Shown: positions 10,495-20,995 of the stretch, in pieces
Numbering within the stretch: the stretch's first letter is position 1
Layout of the letters: the number at the start of each line of letters is the position of its first letter
Assembly: GCA_016584495.1 (NCBI GenBank)
Contig: WAID01000001.1
Span: 744,001 to 808,000 of the forward strand
Length of the DNA stretch: 64,000 nucleotides
Direction of reading: 5' to 3'
Source of the DNA: Celoporthe dispersa
Lineage: Eukaryota; Ascomycota; Sordariomycetes; Diaporthales; Cryphonectriaceae
The notes under the pieces: generated by a model
Database searches by the model: none
What the model saw: the letters and a program-made list of their open reading frames with translations, nothing else
Told to the model about the DNA's origin: nothing
Made by a program: the position numbers and the translations under genes

Positions 10495-11942
10495 TCAACC
10501 AATCCACCTCGCGAGGCTCGCAACCTTGGCGCTCCCCTTCAGCCTCTCCATATCCTCCTCCCTCAGGCAGATTCCCACCACGATTCCCCCGTCCGGCCCC
10601 CCTCGGCATAAAGTACACCAAGCCCTCCCGAGCCCCCGTCCCCAGCCTCGGCCTGCGCACCGCCTCCGGCTTCCCGATCAACACCCCAAAGTCCACATCG
10701 TAGAGCCTCTCCTTGGCCCACGAGCTCAGCCTAACGTCCAGACCGCGCGCGCGCGGTGTGCTGTAGCCTTTCTAGCCGCTGCCGCCCTGGGACTTCGGGC
10801 GATGGCGGCTGCTTGGTCCTGTAGGTTCCTCCGCAGGGCCTCGGTGTTGAGGGCGGCGCGGAGCTCCATGGCGACCGAGCTCGGCGATCGCTGGTGCACC
10901 AGGTCGCCCACGGGCGCGGTGTGGGACGTAGACGTGACGAAGAGGCCAGGGTAGGTCGGCGGTAGGCCAAAGTGACTTCTCACGTCGACATTGCGGCTAA
11001 GCGTTGTCGTCGCTGTCCTCGCCCCGGTATCTCCAGCTCCTGCTTCTTGATGCTGCCGCTGCAGGCGTGGCTCGCGGGCCCTGCTGATGGCCTGCCAGAC
11101 AAAGCCGGTGAGTGCGTCGTCCGTAGATATAAACGTCGGCCAGGTCTTTTCCTTGGAGGCGGGCCTCTTCACCCTGGCGAGGAGCTCGCTCTTCTCGAAG
11201 GCGAGGTAGGCCCACGCCAGCGGCGGTCCCTGTCGCGTCTCGTCCTCGGCACCACCGCTGTCCTGCCGTGCCGCGTCTGGCCCTGCTGTGTCGTCTTTGT
11301 CCTCCTCCTCCTCCTCCTCCCTCATCAGGGGAGTGGAACGTGCCCTCTCCGAACCGCATTGCCGTCTTGTATCTCCTGCCGGCTAAACACCTCGCCCCGC
11401 ATCCCCTTGGCCAGCAGCGCGATCACCTGCGCCTGACCCGCGACGTCCATTGCCCCGTGCTGTCCGCAGACCGTCAGGAGCAGGCCGCCCCGGATAAAGT
11501 TGGCCTGGAGGCGCAGGACAGGCCTCTCCGCGCCCTCCTCCTCCACCATCGTCCTGCACGGCGCGAGCACGCCCTCGTCCAGCATGCTGAAGGGGAAACC
11601 GGCCTGCTGCAGCTCGTCCCACGAGGCCACCGAGCTGTCGTCGTCGCTGCTGAGGTCCCTGACCACCAGGGGCGGGACGGTCCAGGCCGAAGACCTGGTC
11701 CTGATCCTGAACTCGCCGGTCTCGCATGATACCACCTCGCCGGCCGTCCACGGGAATGCTCGCGCCAGGCGGGTGAGGCCGTCCTCCAGCGTCTCGACGA
11801 TCCCAGCGCGTGTGCTCTCTGCTCCTCCGCCGGGGAGCGGGAAGCAGAAGGTGATGGGGGTGTAGAGACGGTTGATGCGCTCTTGTTGGCCGAGGATGTC
11901 CAGCGGGAAATCGTCTAGCAGTTGGGATCCTGAAGTAGACAT
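10495..11942 (-). pseudogene. BAHD-type acyltransferase (trichothecene 3-O-acetyltransferase-like), frame broken three times
   Basis: Starting at ATG 11942, the N-terminal half reads cleanly through the catalytic HxxxD motif (QHGAMDVAGQ). The frame then shifts near the C4 run (plus-strand G run 11328-11331), again in a CG dinucleotide run at about 10743-10756, and again in a G6 run (10597-10602). With those breaks allowed for, the family C terminus follows: LSSWAKERLYDVDFG, then the conserved DFGxxxGKPEAVRRP, EGLVYFMPR and CLREEDMERL, ending at TGA 10495-10497. Members move acetyl or other acyl groups from CoA to alcohols of small molecules. A TATATAAAT element about 80 bp upstream suits a regulated promoter. 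Either a decaying gene or the most error-dense locus of the window. Confidence 0.75.
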
Positions 11943-12556
11943 GATCAGGTGATAAGGCAAGAAATCTCTGGGGTTGTGACAAGACGAGAGGTAATGATTG
12001 CGCGGCAAGAAGAATGTAGTATTTATATAGTAGTTTCAAGTAAGCCCAGACCTAGACCCTCTACTATCGGCACCGACACCGGCTGAGAGGAACATAGGCC
12101 CAAGTAAGGAACTAGACACCCATGAACAATGATTGGTTGGTTAGGGGAGGGCGCATATGTGTGGATGATTCAGCAGTTCCGATGAAGCCATCCACAGCTG
12201 TGAGCGAGATGCACTATCTGACCATCCTGCGCCGGCCTCCTTACTTTCACCCTGTTGTCACCGTGTCTTGCGAGGATGGTATCATCAGCAGGCACCAAGA
12301 GACTACAGAGTGACATGTATCAAGTACGATCAGCAGGGAGATCACTCTCCCTTGTGCACACAACCTCTTCACACAATCATGTCTGTCACTGTCTATCATC
12401 ACAAAGTATTTAGTATATAATATAACCCCATTTCCCACCTTCCATCGAGTATCTTTCTGCTTGATCTCTCCTTGGACAGCTTCCCTCCTCCACCAGTCTC
12501 AACCTCCCAGACCAGCACCCAACCAAAAACCAACCTCTCTCCACCCAACAAAAAAA
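11943..12556. other. divergent promoter region
   Basis: Between the leftward acyltransferase and the rightward membrane-protein gene. An AT-rich stretch at 12404-12426 (GTATTTAGTATATAATATAA) sits about 140 bp upstream of the rightward start and may act as its TATA region. Confidence 0.4.
12022..12029 (-). promoter_or_regulatory. TATA-box-like element of the acyltransferase gene
   Basis: TATATAAA-type sequence on the minus strand about 80 bp upstream of the ATG at 11942, a typical distance for a short 5' UTR. Confidence 0.4.
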
Positions 12557-13636
12557 ATGGCTTCCGTCACAACAGGAACAGGCACCTCAGCCTCCACCAC
12601 CACCACCACCAATCCCCACACCTGCGTATCCTGGGGCCCCATAACCCCGGACCCCTCCAACTTTACATCCGCCGGGCTCATCACCATCACCGCCCCGGCC
12701 GAGGTCAGCTGCAGCAGCCCCCAGAACGCAGAGTACCAGTTTGCCATCCTGCTGTGCGGGCCCGGCATCCCTGGCTGCACAGTCGCGGGCCCGGGAAATC
12801 ATTCTAGCTTTGACTTTGGGACAGGTAATCTCATCTCTCCCTCCTCCTCCCACTCTGCCTTCTCCCCTCCACAAGCACACTTATGCTCCCATACGCACAA
12901 GAAGAAGAAGAAGAAGAAGAAGAAGAAAAAGGCTAACCAGACCAAAAACACCAGTAACCATGAACCTAACCACCCCAGGCAGAGTTAAGTTAACCGAGAA
13001 CCTATCCCTCCCCCCAGCTGACACCCATCTCCTGAACCTAAGCCACACGTACCAAGTCCTCTTCACCACAGACCCCGCCCACACCAACACCTCCACGCTC
13101 GCCGAGTCCCCGGCCTTCTACCTCACACAGGACAAGCCACCGTCCTCCCCGCCGCTGCCCGCGCCCCCGAGCCCCTCCACCTGGACCACGTTCACGGTAA
13201 GCTCCACCCGCTGGGTCACGGCCACCTCCACGGAGTCCACGACCGACCTGACCACAACCCCCACCGCGGCCCCCTCCGCCCCAACACCGGGCTCCGGCCG
13301 CCAGCAGCCGGCCCTGGGCACAGCCGCCCTCGCCGGGATAGCAGTAGGCGGCTCCCTGGCCCTCTCTTCCTCCTCCTTGCCCTGTGCATCTGGTGTCTGC
13401 GCCGCTGTTACCAGGCGAGGCGCAGGGCGGCAAGGGGCAAGGGGGTGGAGGAGGAGCGGCAGCAGCAGCAGCAGGAGGAGGAGGAGGCAGGCTGCACCAG
13501 CACGGATGAGGATGATGATGGTGATTTCGAGCTGCAGGATCTTGGTGGTGGTGGTGGTGCTGCTGCTGCCGGGAGCGAGGCGGCGGCGGGACCGGCTTCT
13601 GGGCGGCAGGAGGTGTCGCCGCGGTCGAGACGGTGA
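12557..13636 (+). pseudogene. Ser/Thr-rich single-pass membrane protein, frameshift inside the membrane segment
   Basis: Exon 1 is 12557-12824 (MASVTTGTGTSAS...). Its donor ACAG/GTAATC can join either acceptor at 12978 or 13017, both in frame, so the intron is 154 or 193 nt; it contains an AAG microsatellite. Exon 2 encodes a Ser/Thr/Pro-rich, probably O-glycosylated ectodomain, then GTAALAGIAVGGSLA. There a CT dinucleotide too many (13361-13368) shifts the frame. The other frame continues the membrane helix (FLLLALCIWCLRRCYQ), a basic stop-transfer RRR and a Gln/Glu- and Asp-rich cytoplasmic tail ending at 13636. No signal peptide is seen, so type III topology is possible. The build resembles fungal cell-surface sensor or mid2-like proteins, but I cannot assign a family. 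Confidence 0.5.
12899..12930 (+). repeat. (AAG)n microsatellite in an intron
   Basis: About ten AAG units within the intron of the Ser/Thr-rich membrane protein gene. Confidence 0.85.
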
Positions 13637-14286
13637 CGGTGGAAATCTTTTCTAAGCTTTGCCTCGCGTAAGCAGTGGGTCGCCTGATATCATCGTCACG
13701 GGCTCGCAAGATGTAGCAAGTGATATCCCGTGTTTCTAGCTAATTAGTTTAGTGTGGTAGTCAATACATTCATCCCATATGGAAGTTGATCTTTTCCTGT
13801 CATTGATGCTGTTGTCTTGTGCAGGACAGCCTCTTCGTCTCGACCAGCCTCTCCCTGTGGTCCGCCCGTGAGGACTCGCGCACTTGCGATGGAGATCCTC
13901 TCGACTGGAAAGCGGGCCAGTAACATCAGACCCGGCCAAGGACAGCTCAAGACCAAGGCAAGGACCACGACTTTCATCATAAGAGATATGACTTGGATCT
14001 GATTCACGCTATCAGTCTGCCTCGCTGCAGCTGCTTCCATGGAAGATACGGAGGCGTGGACAGACCAGCTCCTCCGCGCCTCTGGAGAACATTGTCCAAG
14101 AAGTGAGAAACCCAATAGAGACTTCCCCCGCCATGTCCAGTGGTCCTCCTGCCTTCCATGTAATAGCAGGAAACAGAAGAATGAAATTACAAGCGACCTC
14201 CGTAGAAGAAAATAAAAATAAGATAATAATATTGGGCCTCGCTGAGGTGGTAAAGCTGGTGTGCAGGAAAATACACCCAAAATGAT
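13637..14286. other. intergenic between convergent genes
   Basis: 3' regions of the membrane-protein gene and the large acidic-protein gene. No coding signal. Confidence 0.5.
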
Positions 14287-16912
14287 TTATGCTCCGTCCA
14301 CCTTTTGGCCGCTCTCATCCGTCCCACGCCGCGCAATGATTTCAAACAACACACACAAACGCATGCTCGAGGCCCTCCTCGGTCCAGGGCTGTCCGTATC
14401 GAGGTCACTACCACGCAGCCCGCATGACGGGGAGCTTGGCTCAGAGCTGTCTGTGCCGGGGTAAAAGAAGGAGGCGTAGGGCTCGGGATCAGAATGAGCC
14501 TTTTCCCTGACGCCGGAGACGGGCCAGAAAAACTCGCTCTTGGGGGTGGTAGAACCATTGATATGATCTTCTTCAGGAGCCCCTGTGAGATTATCCTCGT
14601 CGGCGACAGGACCAGCGCCCTTGCTATCGAGCTGTGGACCGGCGCCCGCTCCGTTGACCTCAGGTGGGGGCTTGGTCGACCCGGGCTCTCTTGAAGAGGA
14701 CGCGCCTCCTGTTGCGGCTGACCGTTGGTCGTCCCTTGGGAGCCAGGGCCTGGAGCCTCTTCTCGGGAAACAGGAGGAGGCTCGTCTTCTTCGTCTTCTT
14801 CCATGACAGTGCTGAGACTCTTGTCATCGAACTGCAGTCCCCCTCCAGCCGGCTCGCGCTTAGGGCGATATTGATCATATCCATTTCCAAGGCCTCGGTC
14901 TCTTGACGATGCCTCCCAGCGGCCCTGCATCTGCGCCTGCATGTCAAATGCGCCCAGCTCCTGCATGATGCGTAATGTCCGGCTTTCCTCCCAGCGACCG
15001 AGCATCTCCATCTGCGTCTCAAGCTCTTGGATATCCTGTCCAGGGCCATCGCCCTCGCCGCCGTGTTCCGCCTGAAGCGTAACGCCTCCCGCCTCGGGAT
15101 CCTCTCCCTCTTCCTCTCCCTCTTCACGACCGGCATCGATTGCAACATCCGACACACCAGGGCCATCGTATACAACCATGACTGCCGAACAAGACAGCTT
15201 TTGGGCTCTGTATCTCTGCCGGTCATCGGTGGCATCCCCATGGGTCGTCTCCTGCGCCCCAGCAGTCTGTGCTGCGGTGCCCGGGGGCCCTGAATCCACG
15301 CCCGCGGAGCTGGCCGCTGGCGGCAAGGAGGGCTGCAAGGATACGCGCGCGAGCTGCGCTGCGTCGTACTCAGGCCGCCGACAGTCCGGGACGGTCTTCG
15401 CGACCGGTAGCGGTTTGAATTTCGAGAAGTCCTCGACGTCGAAGTCTTCATCGACCTCCAGGGTCATGCCCCGCCAGTTCTGGGGCATCGAGCGCCACAC
15501 TCGATATCGCGGTCGCATCCTGTAGAAGGATTCATCGACCTCGAAGCGCGGATACGTGCAGCTCTTCGGATCCGGGCGTCTCAGACGCGGGGCCGTGATT
15601 ATGACATTTCTGTCCTGACCCTCACTGATCTTTCCTGCCGCATCTCCACCTCCTCCTCCTGTCCCTCCACCACCACCACCACCACCCCTCAGCCGCACTT
15701 CGTCCTCGTCGCCCAGAGAAGAAATAGTCACAGGAGAAGAAGGCGACGAGGGATAGGCAGGCTGCACGGCCTCGGAGTGAAGTGAGTACCGCCGCGAGCG
15801 CACATGCGCAGGCCGAGGAGCCGTGATCACGACGGCCGGCGCATCAGGGCGAGTCCACTAGGCATCTGTGCGCTGCGGACGCGAGCTGCTGCCGTCGGCC
15901 ATGGGCTCAAAGGCGTCTGGTATCCTGAGGCCCGTGAATGAGCCTCGAGGGGCCGGCGCATGGGTGCCGTGCGAAACGGCAGGCAGAGGGGCAGACAGTA
16001 TAGCCACCTGTGCCGGGGAGGCAGGCGAGCCTGCGGAGGAGGGGGCGGCGGCGGCGGCGGCGCGGCCCCGCATGTTCTCTCCCTCTGCTCGAGCACGAGG
16101 GCCCTCTGGTCCGCCATGATCATGGCACGGAGCATGGGCCGCAGGGACTCGGGAACGCTGTCCCAGTTTCCGGCGCGCACGCTGTCGACCATGCGCTGCC
16201 TCTCGCGCGGGGCAGAGATCTCGCCCGACTCGACGGCGTTCTTGAACCACTGCTCCCAGGCCTCGTCCAGGGGCACGGAGAAGTCACCACCGCTCCTGGC
16301 GGCCAGGCGCTCCCGCAGGCGCTGGTTGAGGGCCACACCCACGCTCTCCAGCTCGCCCTCGCTGTCCTCGCCCTCGGCGCCGCCCATGGAGTCGTCCTCG
16401 TCGTCCTCGCCGTCATTGTTGGTGTTGTTTATGTTGTTGGCGGCGGCGGCGGAGGAGGAGGCAAGAGGACGGTTGCTGGTGCTGGCGGAGCTGCTCTGGT
16501 CGGCGCGCCTGGGCCGGGGCTCGCCGGTCCAGACGGGCAGGCCGTCCATGGCGGTGTCGGGGATGTTGCAGCTCTGTTCGCGCTCGTACCTCTCCTTTGC
16601 CCACCTGGTCCCCTCCCACTTGGTCAGGCCCGAGATCTCGTTGGGGGTCAGGCGCAGGGCGTCGAAGGCCCTGAAGAGGCGGCGGTGCCATTGCCACCTG
16701 CTGAGGCGGGTGCGGTGTGTGGAGTTGTTGTAGTCGAGCCCTGGGTACTTGGCCTCGTGGGTGTCGAGGTGGCCATAGAAGGCGTGGACCTCCTGGCGGA
16801 CCTCGAGGATCAGGTGTCGCTGCAGGAGGGCGTGGAAGTTCTGAGGGTCCTGTGATCGTGCCTTGGGAAACATCTGCTCGAAGACGAGCGCGTCTACCGG
16901 ACGGCCCTTCAT
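14287..16912 (-). pseudogene. large acidic low-complexity protein with two frameshifts and an in-frame UAG
   Basis: The start ATG is at 16912 (MKGRPVDALVFEQMFPKA). The N-terminal 140 residues look globular and well conserved in style (LTPNEISGLTKWEGTRWAK); Asn/Asp/Glu-rich linkers follow. At 16075-16083 an extra GA shifts the frame: the GC3-rich continuation (SFTGLRIPDAFEPMADG) is in the other frame. That frame meets TAG at 15858-15860 and then stays open for over a kilobase (VVITAPRPAHVRSRRYSL, later FEVDESFYRMRPRYRVWRSM). Between about 14700 and 14760 the frame shifts again, to a convincing C terminus (PKSEFFWPVSGVREKAHSD) and TAA 14287-14289. I read it as one gene. Two adjacent genes divided at the TAG is the alternative, but the second would lack an early ATG. 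No family recognised. Confidence 0.5.
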
Positions 16913-17130
16913 GATGGGCTGTGCGCGCGTGTGCGTGTGTGTGGGTCTAAAAGACAAGAACGGGATATGCTGTCAGGTTGTCGTGAAGTATAGGTAGGTC
17001 TTGGGGTGCGTGGAGGATTGTTGTCGTTGCCGATCTCGCTCTTGTGTTGGTAAGACGGGAGATTGATACTATTTCTTGGTCGTTGTAGAGATAACAAACA
17101 CCAAATTGTCGTCAGGTGAAAGGTCGATCG

Positions 17131-17155
17131 AGAGAGAGAGAGAGAGAGAGAGAGA
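17131..17155. repeat. (GA)n microsatellite
   Basis: Uninterrupted GA dinucleotides. Confidence 0.9.
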
Positions 17156-18009
17156 AACGGAGGGATTCGACAAGGAGGCGGTTTGGAAGTAAGTGGTGCT
17201 TGTCCCGGGGGGGAAAGGAGAGATTGAGGAATGTTGCCTGGGCGTGAGACGGTCACGATATGTGGTCAGCAGTGGCTAGGGAGGCTGTTGTTCAGGGAAG
17301 GTCTTGGAGGTCACGAGGGAGGCAGAGGGAGGAGGAGCAAGAGAGAGGACCTTCAAGAGGAGGAGAAGGAGGAGGATGAAGACGGGCGGGCCAAGGGGAG
17401 GAGCGGTCGGGCCAAGATGAGGACCGTTGTACACCTTTTGACTCTGGCTGGCACGAGGCGAGCCAGGACCGGAAGCACCAGGGCCCTGAGAGGTCCAGTG
17501 TAGGCCCCAGGGCCAAGACCAAGGCCCAGGCCCTGCAAGCCGGTCCCAGACAGCATAGCATGTGCAACTGCAAGCTGCCGCTGCACTGCACGGTGCAGGT
17601 CACACCCCTGTGTGGAGCCCAGGTGTCTAGGTGGTAGCGTGTGGGTGTGTCTGCTATGGGCTGTGGTACAGAGTTACAGTGCTAGTTACAGTGAGGGTGG
17701 TGCTCTCCCCCCCCAGGTGTGGACCCCTAGACACGCCTCCCCCTAGACACATCCAGGGGGGGGCCGGGGGGCAAGGGACACCTGCAGCCACCAGACTATG
17801 AAAGTGCCTGCAGGGACCAGGCCAGGTACCATGTCACTAGAGGTCCACTAACCACGCTCACAAACTCAATGCACCTGCAATGCACCATCTGATGTGATTT
17901 TTTGGTCACCGTACCTGTCGGAACCTGACAGGTCTGTTCCAGGGCTGGCAACGTGAACACCTGCACACATGCACGGCAGGTTATGTACAGCAGGACATCT
18001 TTCTAACAT

Positions 18010-18013
18010 GTGA

Positions 18014-18047
<34 letters not shown>

Positions 18048-18057
18048 CAGAGACAGA
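18010..18057. repeat. compound (GT)n/(GA)n microsatellite
   Basis: GT units followed directly by GA units. Confidence 0.85.
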
Positions 18058-20969
18058 GAGGCAGGAAGGAAGGATGGAAATGAATATACGAGAAGAAACA
18101 ATTTACTCCATTCCGACAGGTCATTTGCACGGACATGATGTCCTCCTGTTGACTTCTCTTGACATGACATAGCATGACACTCCCATGACAAGCCACAGAA
18201 CTCTCCTCATTTCACTCCAGGGCCAGAGTCAGGCAGGTCCAGTTCTTTCTCTCTCTCTCTCTCTCTCGTGTTCAGGCCTGCCTTCCAGAAGCCCAAACCC
18301 CTGGCCCAGAACCCCATCAAAGAATGGACCCCCTTTTTTTCCTCTTCTTTCTTCTTTCCTTCTTCTTATGATCACCCGTGTTTCGTCATCTTGTTGATGG
18401 CTGCCCACACACACAGACCATGGCCGGGGCAGGGCTCTGACGGGCCAGCCTGACAAACTTGTTACAGCCCACAGATCCTCCAAGCAACCTCCAGACCTCC
18501 TCCTCCTCCTCACTTTTACTCTCAGTTCCCTTGCCATGTCACAGAGGGTTGGGTGTGTCCGCCTTACATATAATTTATCCTGACATTAAGATCATCACAA
18601 AACGATTCATCCATCCAGTAACCCGTATTCGTTTCCTTTCCTTTCCTTTCCTTTCTTTTCTTTTTGGAATTCCATTTCCACCCGCTTCTGGTCTCTCTGT
18701 CCCTTTCCTAAAACAAGGGCTGCTACATACAGTACTACGTTGTCATGTCACCCTTGCTCCGAATCATTTCTTCTGCACCACCCGCCACTCCACCAGCCGC
18801 CTTTGTTATATCTTTGTTTTTTTTTTTTTTTTGAGACAAGTATGTTTGCTTGTTGTTCATGCAACCTTCTTCTCTCTCTCTCCCCCTCTCCCTCTCCCTA
18901 TCAACACTAGGTCAGAGATAGACAAGCACACATACATGCACATAGATGCACACAATCACACAAGACAGAGAGGACAAGATTCTAGACCACTGGCCACGAC
19001 ATGGGATGGTGAGATGAGGCAAGAGACGGTGGACGGCTCTAAGCCAACCAACACATCCTTCGGTGGCCTACCGGCCTCTGCTTTGACACGGCCGCCTCTC
19101 TGGGCCGCCCACGCCCATCCCCCCCCCCCCCCCACCGTCATCTGCTTGTTGTTATTCGCCTGGCCCGCCTGCCCGATCGATGCTCGGGTGGACAGCTAAG
19201 CGGGCTATTATGCGCTGGACAAAGTCTCTCTGATGGCGCCCGGCCTGTCCATTCCCAACCAAGCCTCTGCTCTAGCATCTAGTCCGACTGACCGCCGCCG
19301 CCGCAACCGCCCGCCCTGCCTGTCTGTGTGTTGCTTTTCCTTGTCCCGCTCGCCGGCGTCTGGGCCAGGGTTCCATCGCTGCTTTCTTTCCTTCTTCTCT
19401 CCTGGCTTCTTGTCTTGAAGAAGAGTGGTCCTGGTTTCAAAATCTCACCTTCATAGCCTATCCTTTGGCCTGGCTTGTCGGGGGGAGGAGGATGGTGCAA
19501 GCTCCTCGTCGTCTTCCCGCCCACCGCCTTTTTCTTGTTCATTCCTTTCTTGCTTTTTTTTCCTTCTTTTCCTCTTCTTCCTTCCTCCTCCTCCACATGG
19601 TCACCTGGTTCCTACCCAATCACAGCACGCCACAGGCCTCTCTAGCTCTACTGACGCGCACCCTTGGTCCCGCGGCCACCGCTCCCACGGCCGCCCTCCC
19701 CCCTCAAGTGCTCCCCGGAGCGCCGAATGGGAGCTCAGCGCCGGGGTTCTTACTGCAGCGAATCCTCCCGGCCAGACCGGCAGACCCGTTCGCCTCCTCT
19801 CTGCTCTGCTCCTCCTCTTTTTGCTCTTGTTTTTTTTACCCCCTCCCCCCGGCCACCGCTGTCTCTCTTCCCCCCTCCACTCACATCCGCGAACGACATC
19901 ACGATGCTCCCTCCCCTCCCCCCGTCCTCTCCTTTCTCAAATCCTCCGGCCCATTCACACGGCCACCCACCACCCACCCAGCCCCCCTTTCTCTCTTTTG
20001 TCTCTGTCGTTCTCTCGACGCTGATTAGTTGTCACTATGCAGCTCTCGTCCGATGTCTATGTATGTAGTCATCATCACCTGCAGCAACAACCTGGTTTTT
20101 CCTGCCCTTCTTTTTCCTTTTTCATACATATTTTCCCGTTCTAGATGACGCCAATAGTGCGTCCTCGTGTGCATGCCACCCACCGCCCGGAGAGGGGAAA
20201 GGAACGAATAGCAAAAAAAAAACAAAAAAAAAAAAGGTGTGGGCGGCCCGTCTCGGGGACCTTCTGTCTCTCTCCCTTTCTCGCTCCTCTTGCTCGTCCG
20301 GGCCTCCGCTCCCCCTCTCTTCCTGGCAAAGCTAGACCAACCAAGCCGTCATCTCACGTATGCACGAGGCCAAAGACAACATGCACCGGCACCAGCCCGT
20401 TACGACCTCACACCTCGACCCCCTCCTCTACAAGCCGCCTAACCGGTTGCATCTCTTTAGTGCACTTCTCTTCCTCTGCGAAACCTGCTCGTGCCGGTCT
20501 CGGTCTTGCGTTATTTTCCCAATAAAAAAAGAAAAGAAAAGAAAGAAACCCAACTGTCCACCACCACCGCTAGCTGTGAAAAAAAAAGGAAAAAAAGAGT
20601 AAGAGTGAGTCGACATGAGACAAGGTAAGGGCAGGCAGGAAGGCGGAAGAGGGCCCCGTCCCGCAGGCCAGGTTAGTTTAGCCTTCGCACCTTGGCTTCT
20701 GCATGCCCCGTTCATGGGAGTAAGCCTGTTGGAGCCAAGTTACCTTCTTACCCGGCCTTGTGATGCGTGCACCCATAAGCCAAACCAACCTCCCCCCTCC
20801 CACACACACATCACCTTTTTTTTTCTTTTCCTCCTCACCAGCGAAGCAAGATGTGGCGCTGGCATGCAGCGGATCGCTTAGCATCCGTCTGTCCTGACCT
20901 TTTATATGACCAGTAACATGTCCAGCCACTCACAAGACAAACACACACAAAGAAGAGACACACCCATCC

Positions 20970-20995
20970 ATCATCATCATCATCATCATCATCAT
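20970..20995. repeat. (ATC)n microsatellite
   Basis: About eight to nine ATC units in the gene-free region. Confidence 0.85.

Noticed and set aside
15827..16080. C-terminal Pro-rich continuation in the first frame of the large acidic protein
   Set aside because: Codon use is poor in this frame; the other frame has GC-rich third positions and continues into the downstream coding region.
18459..19199. Long plus-strand open frame of about 246 codons
   Set aside because: Composition is Ser/Leu/Phe/Pro from pyrimidine tracts and it runs through microsatellites; no family character or codon bias.
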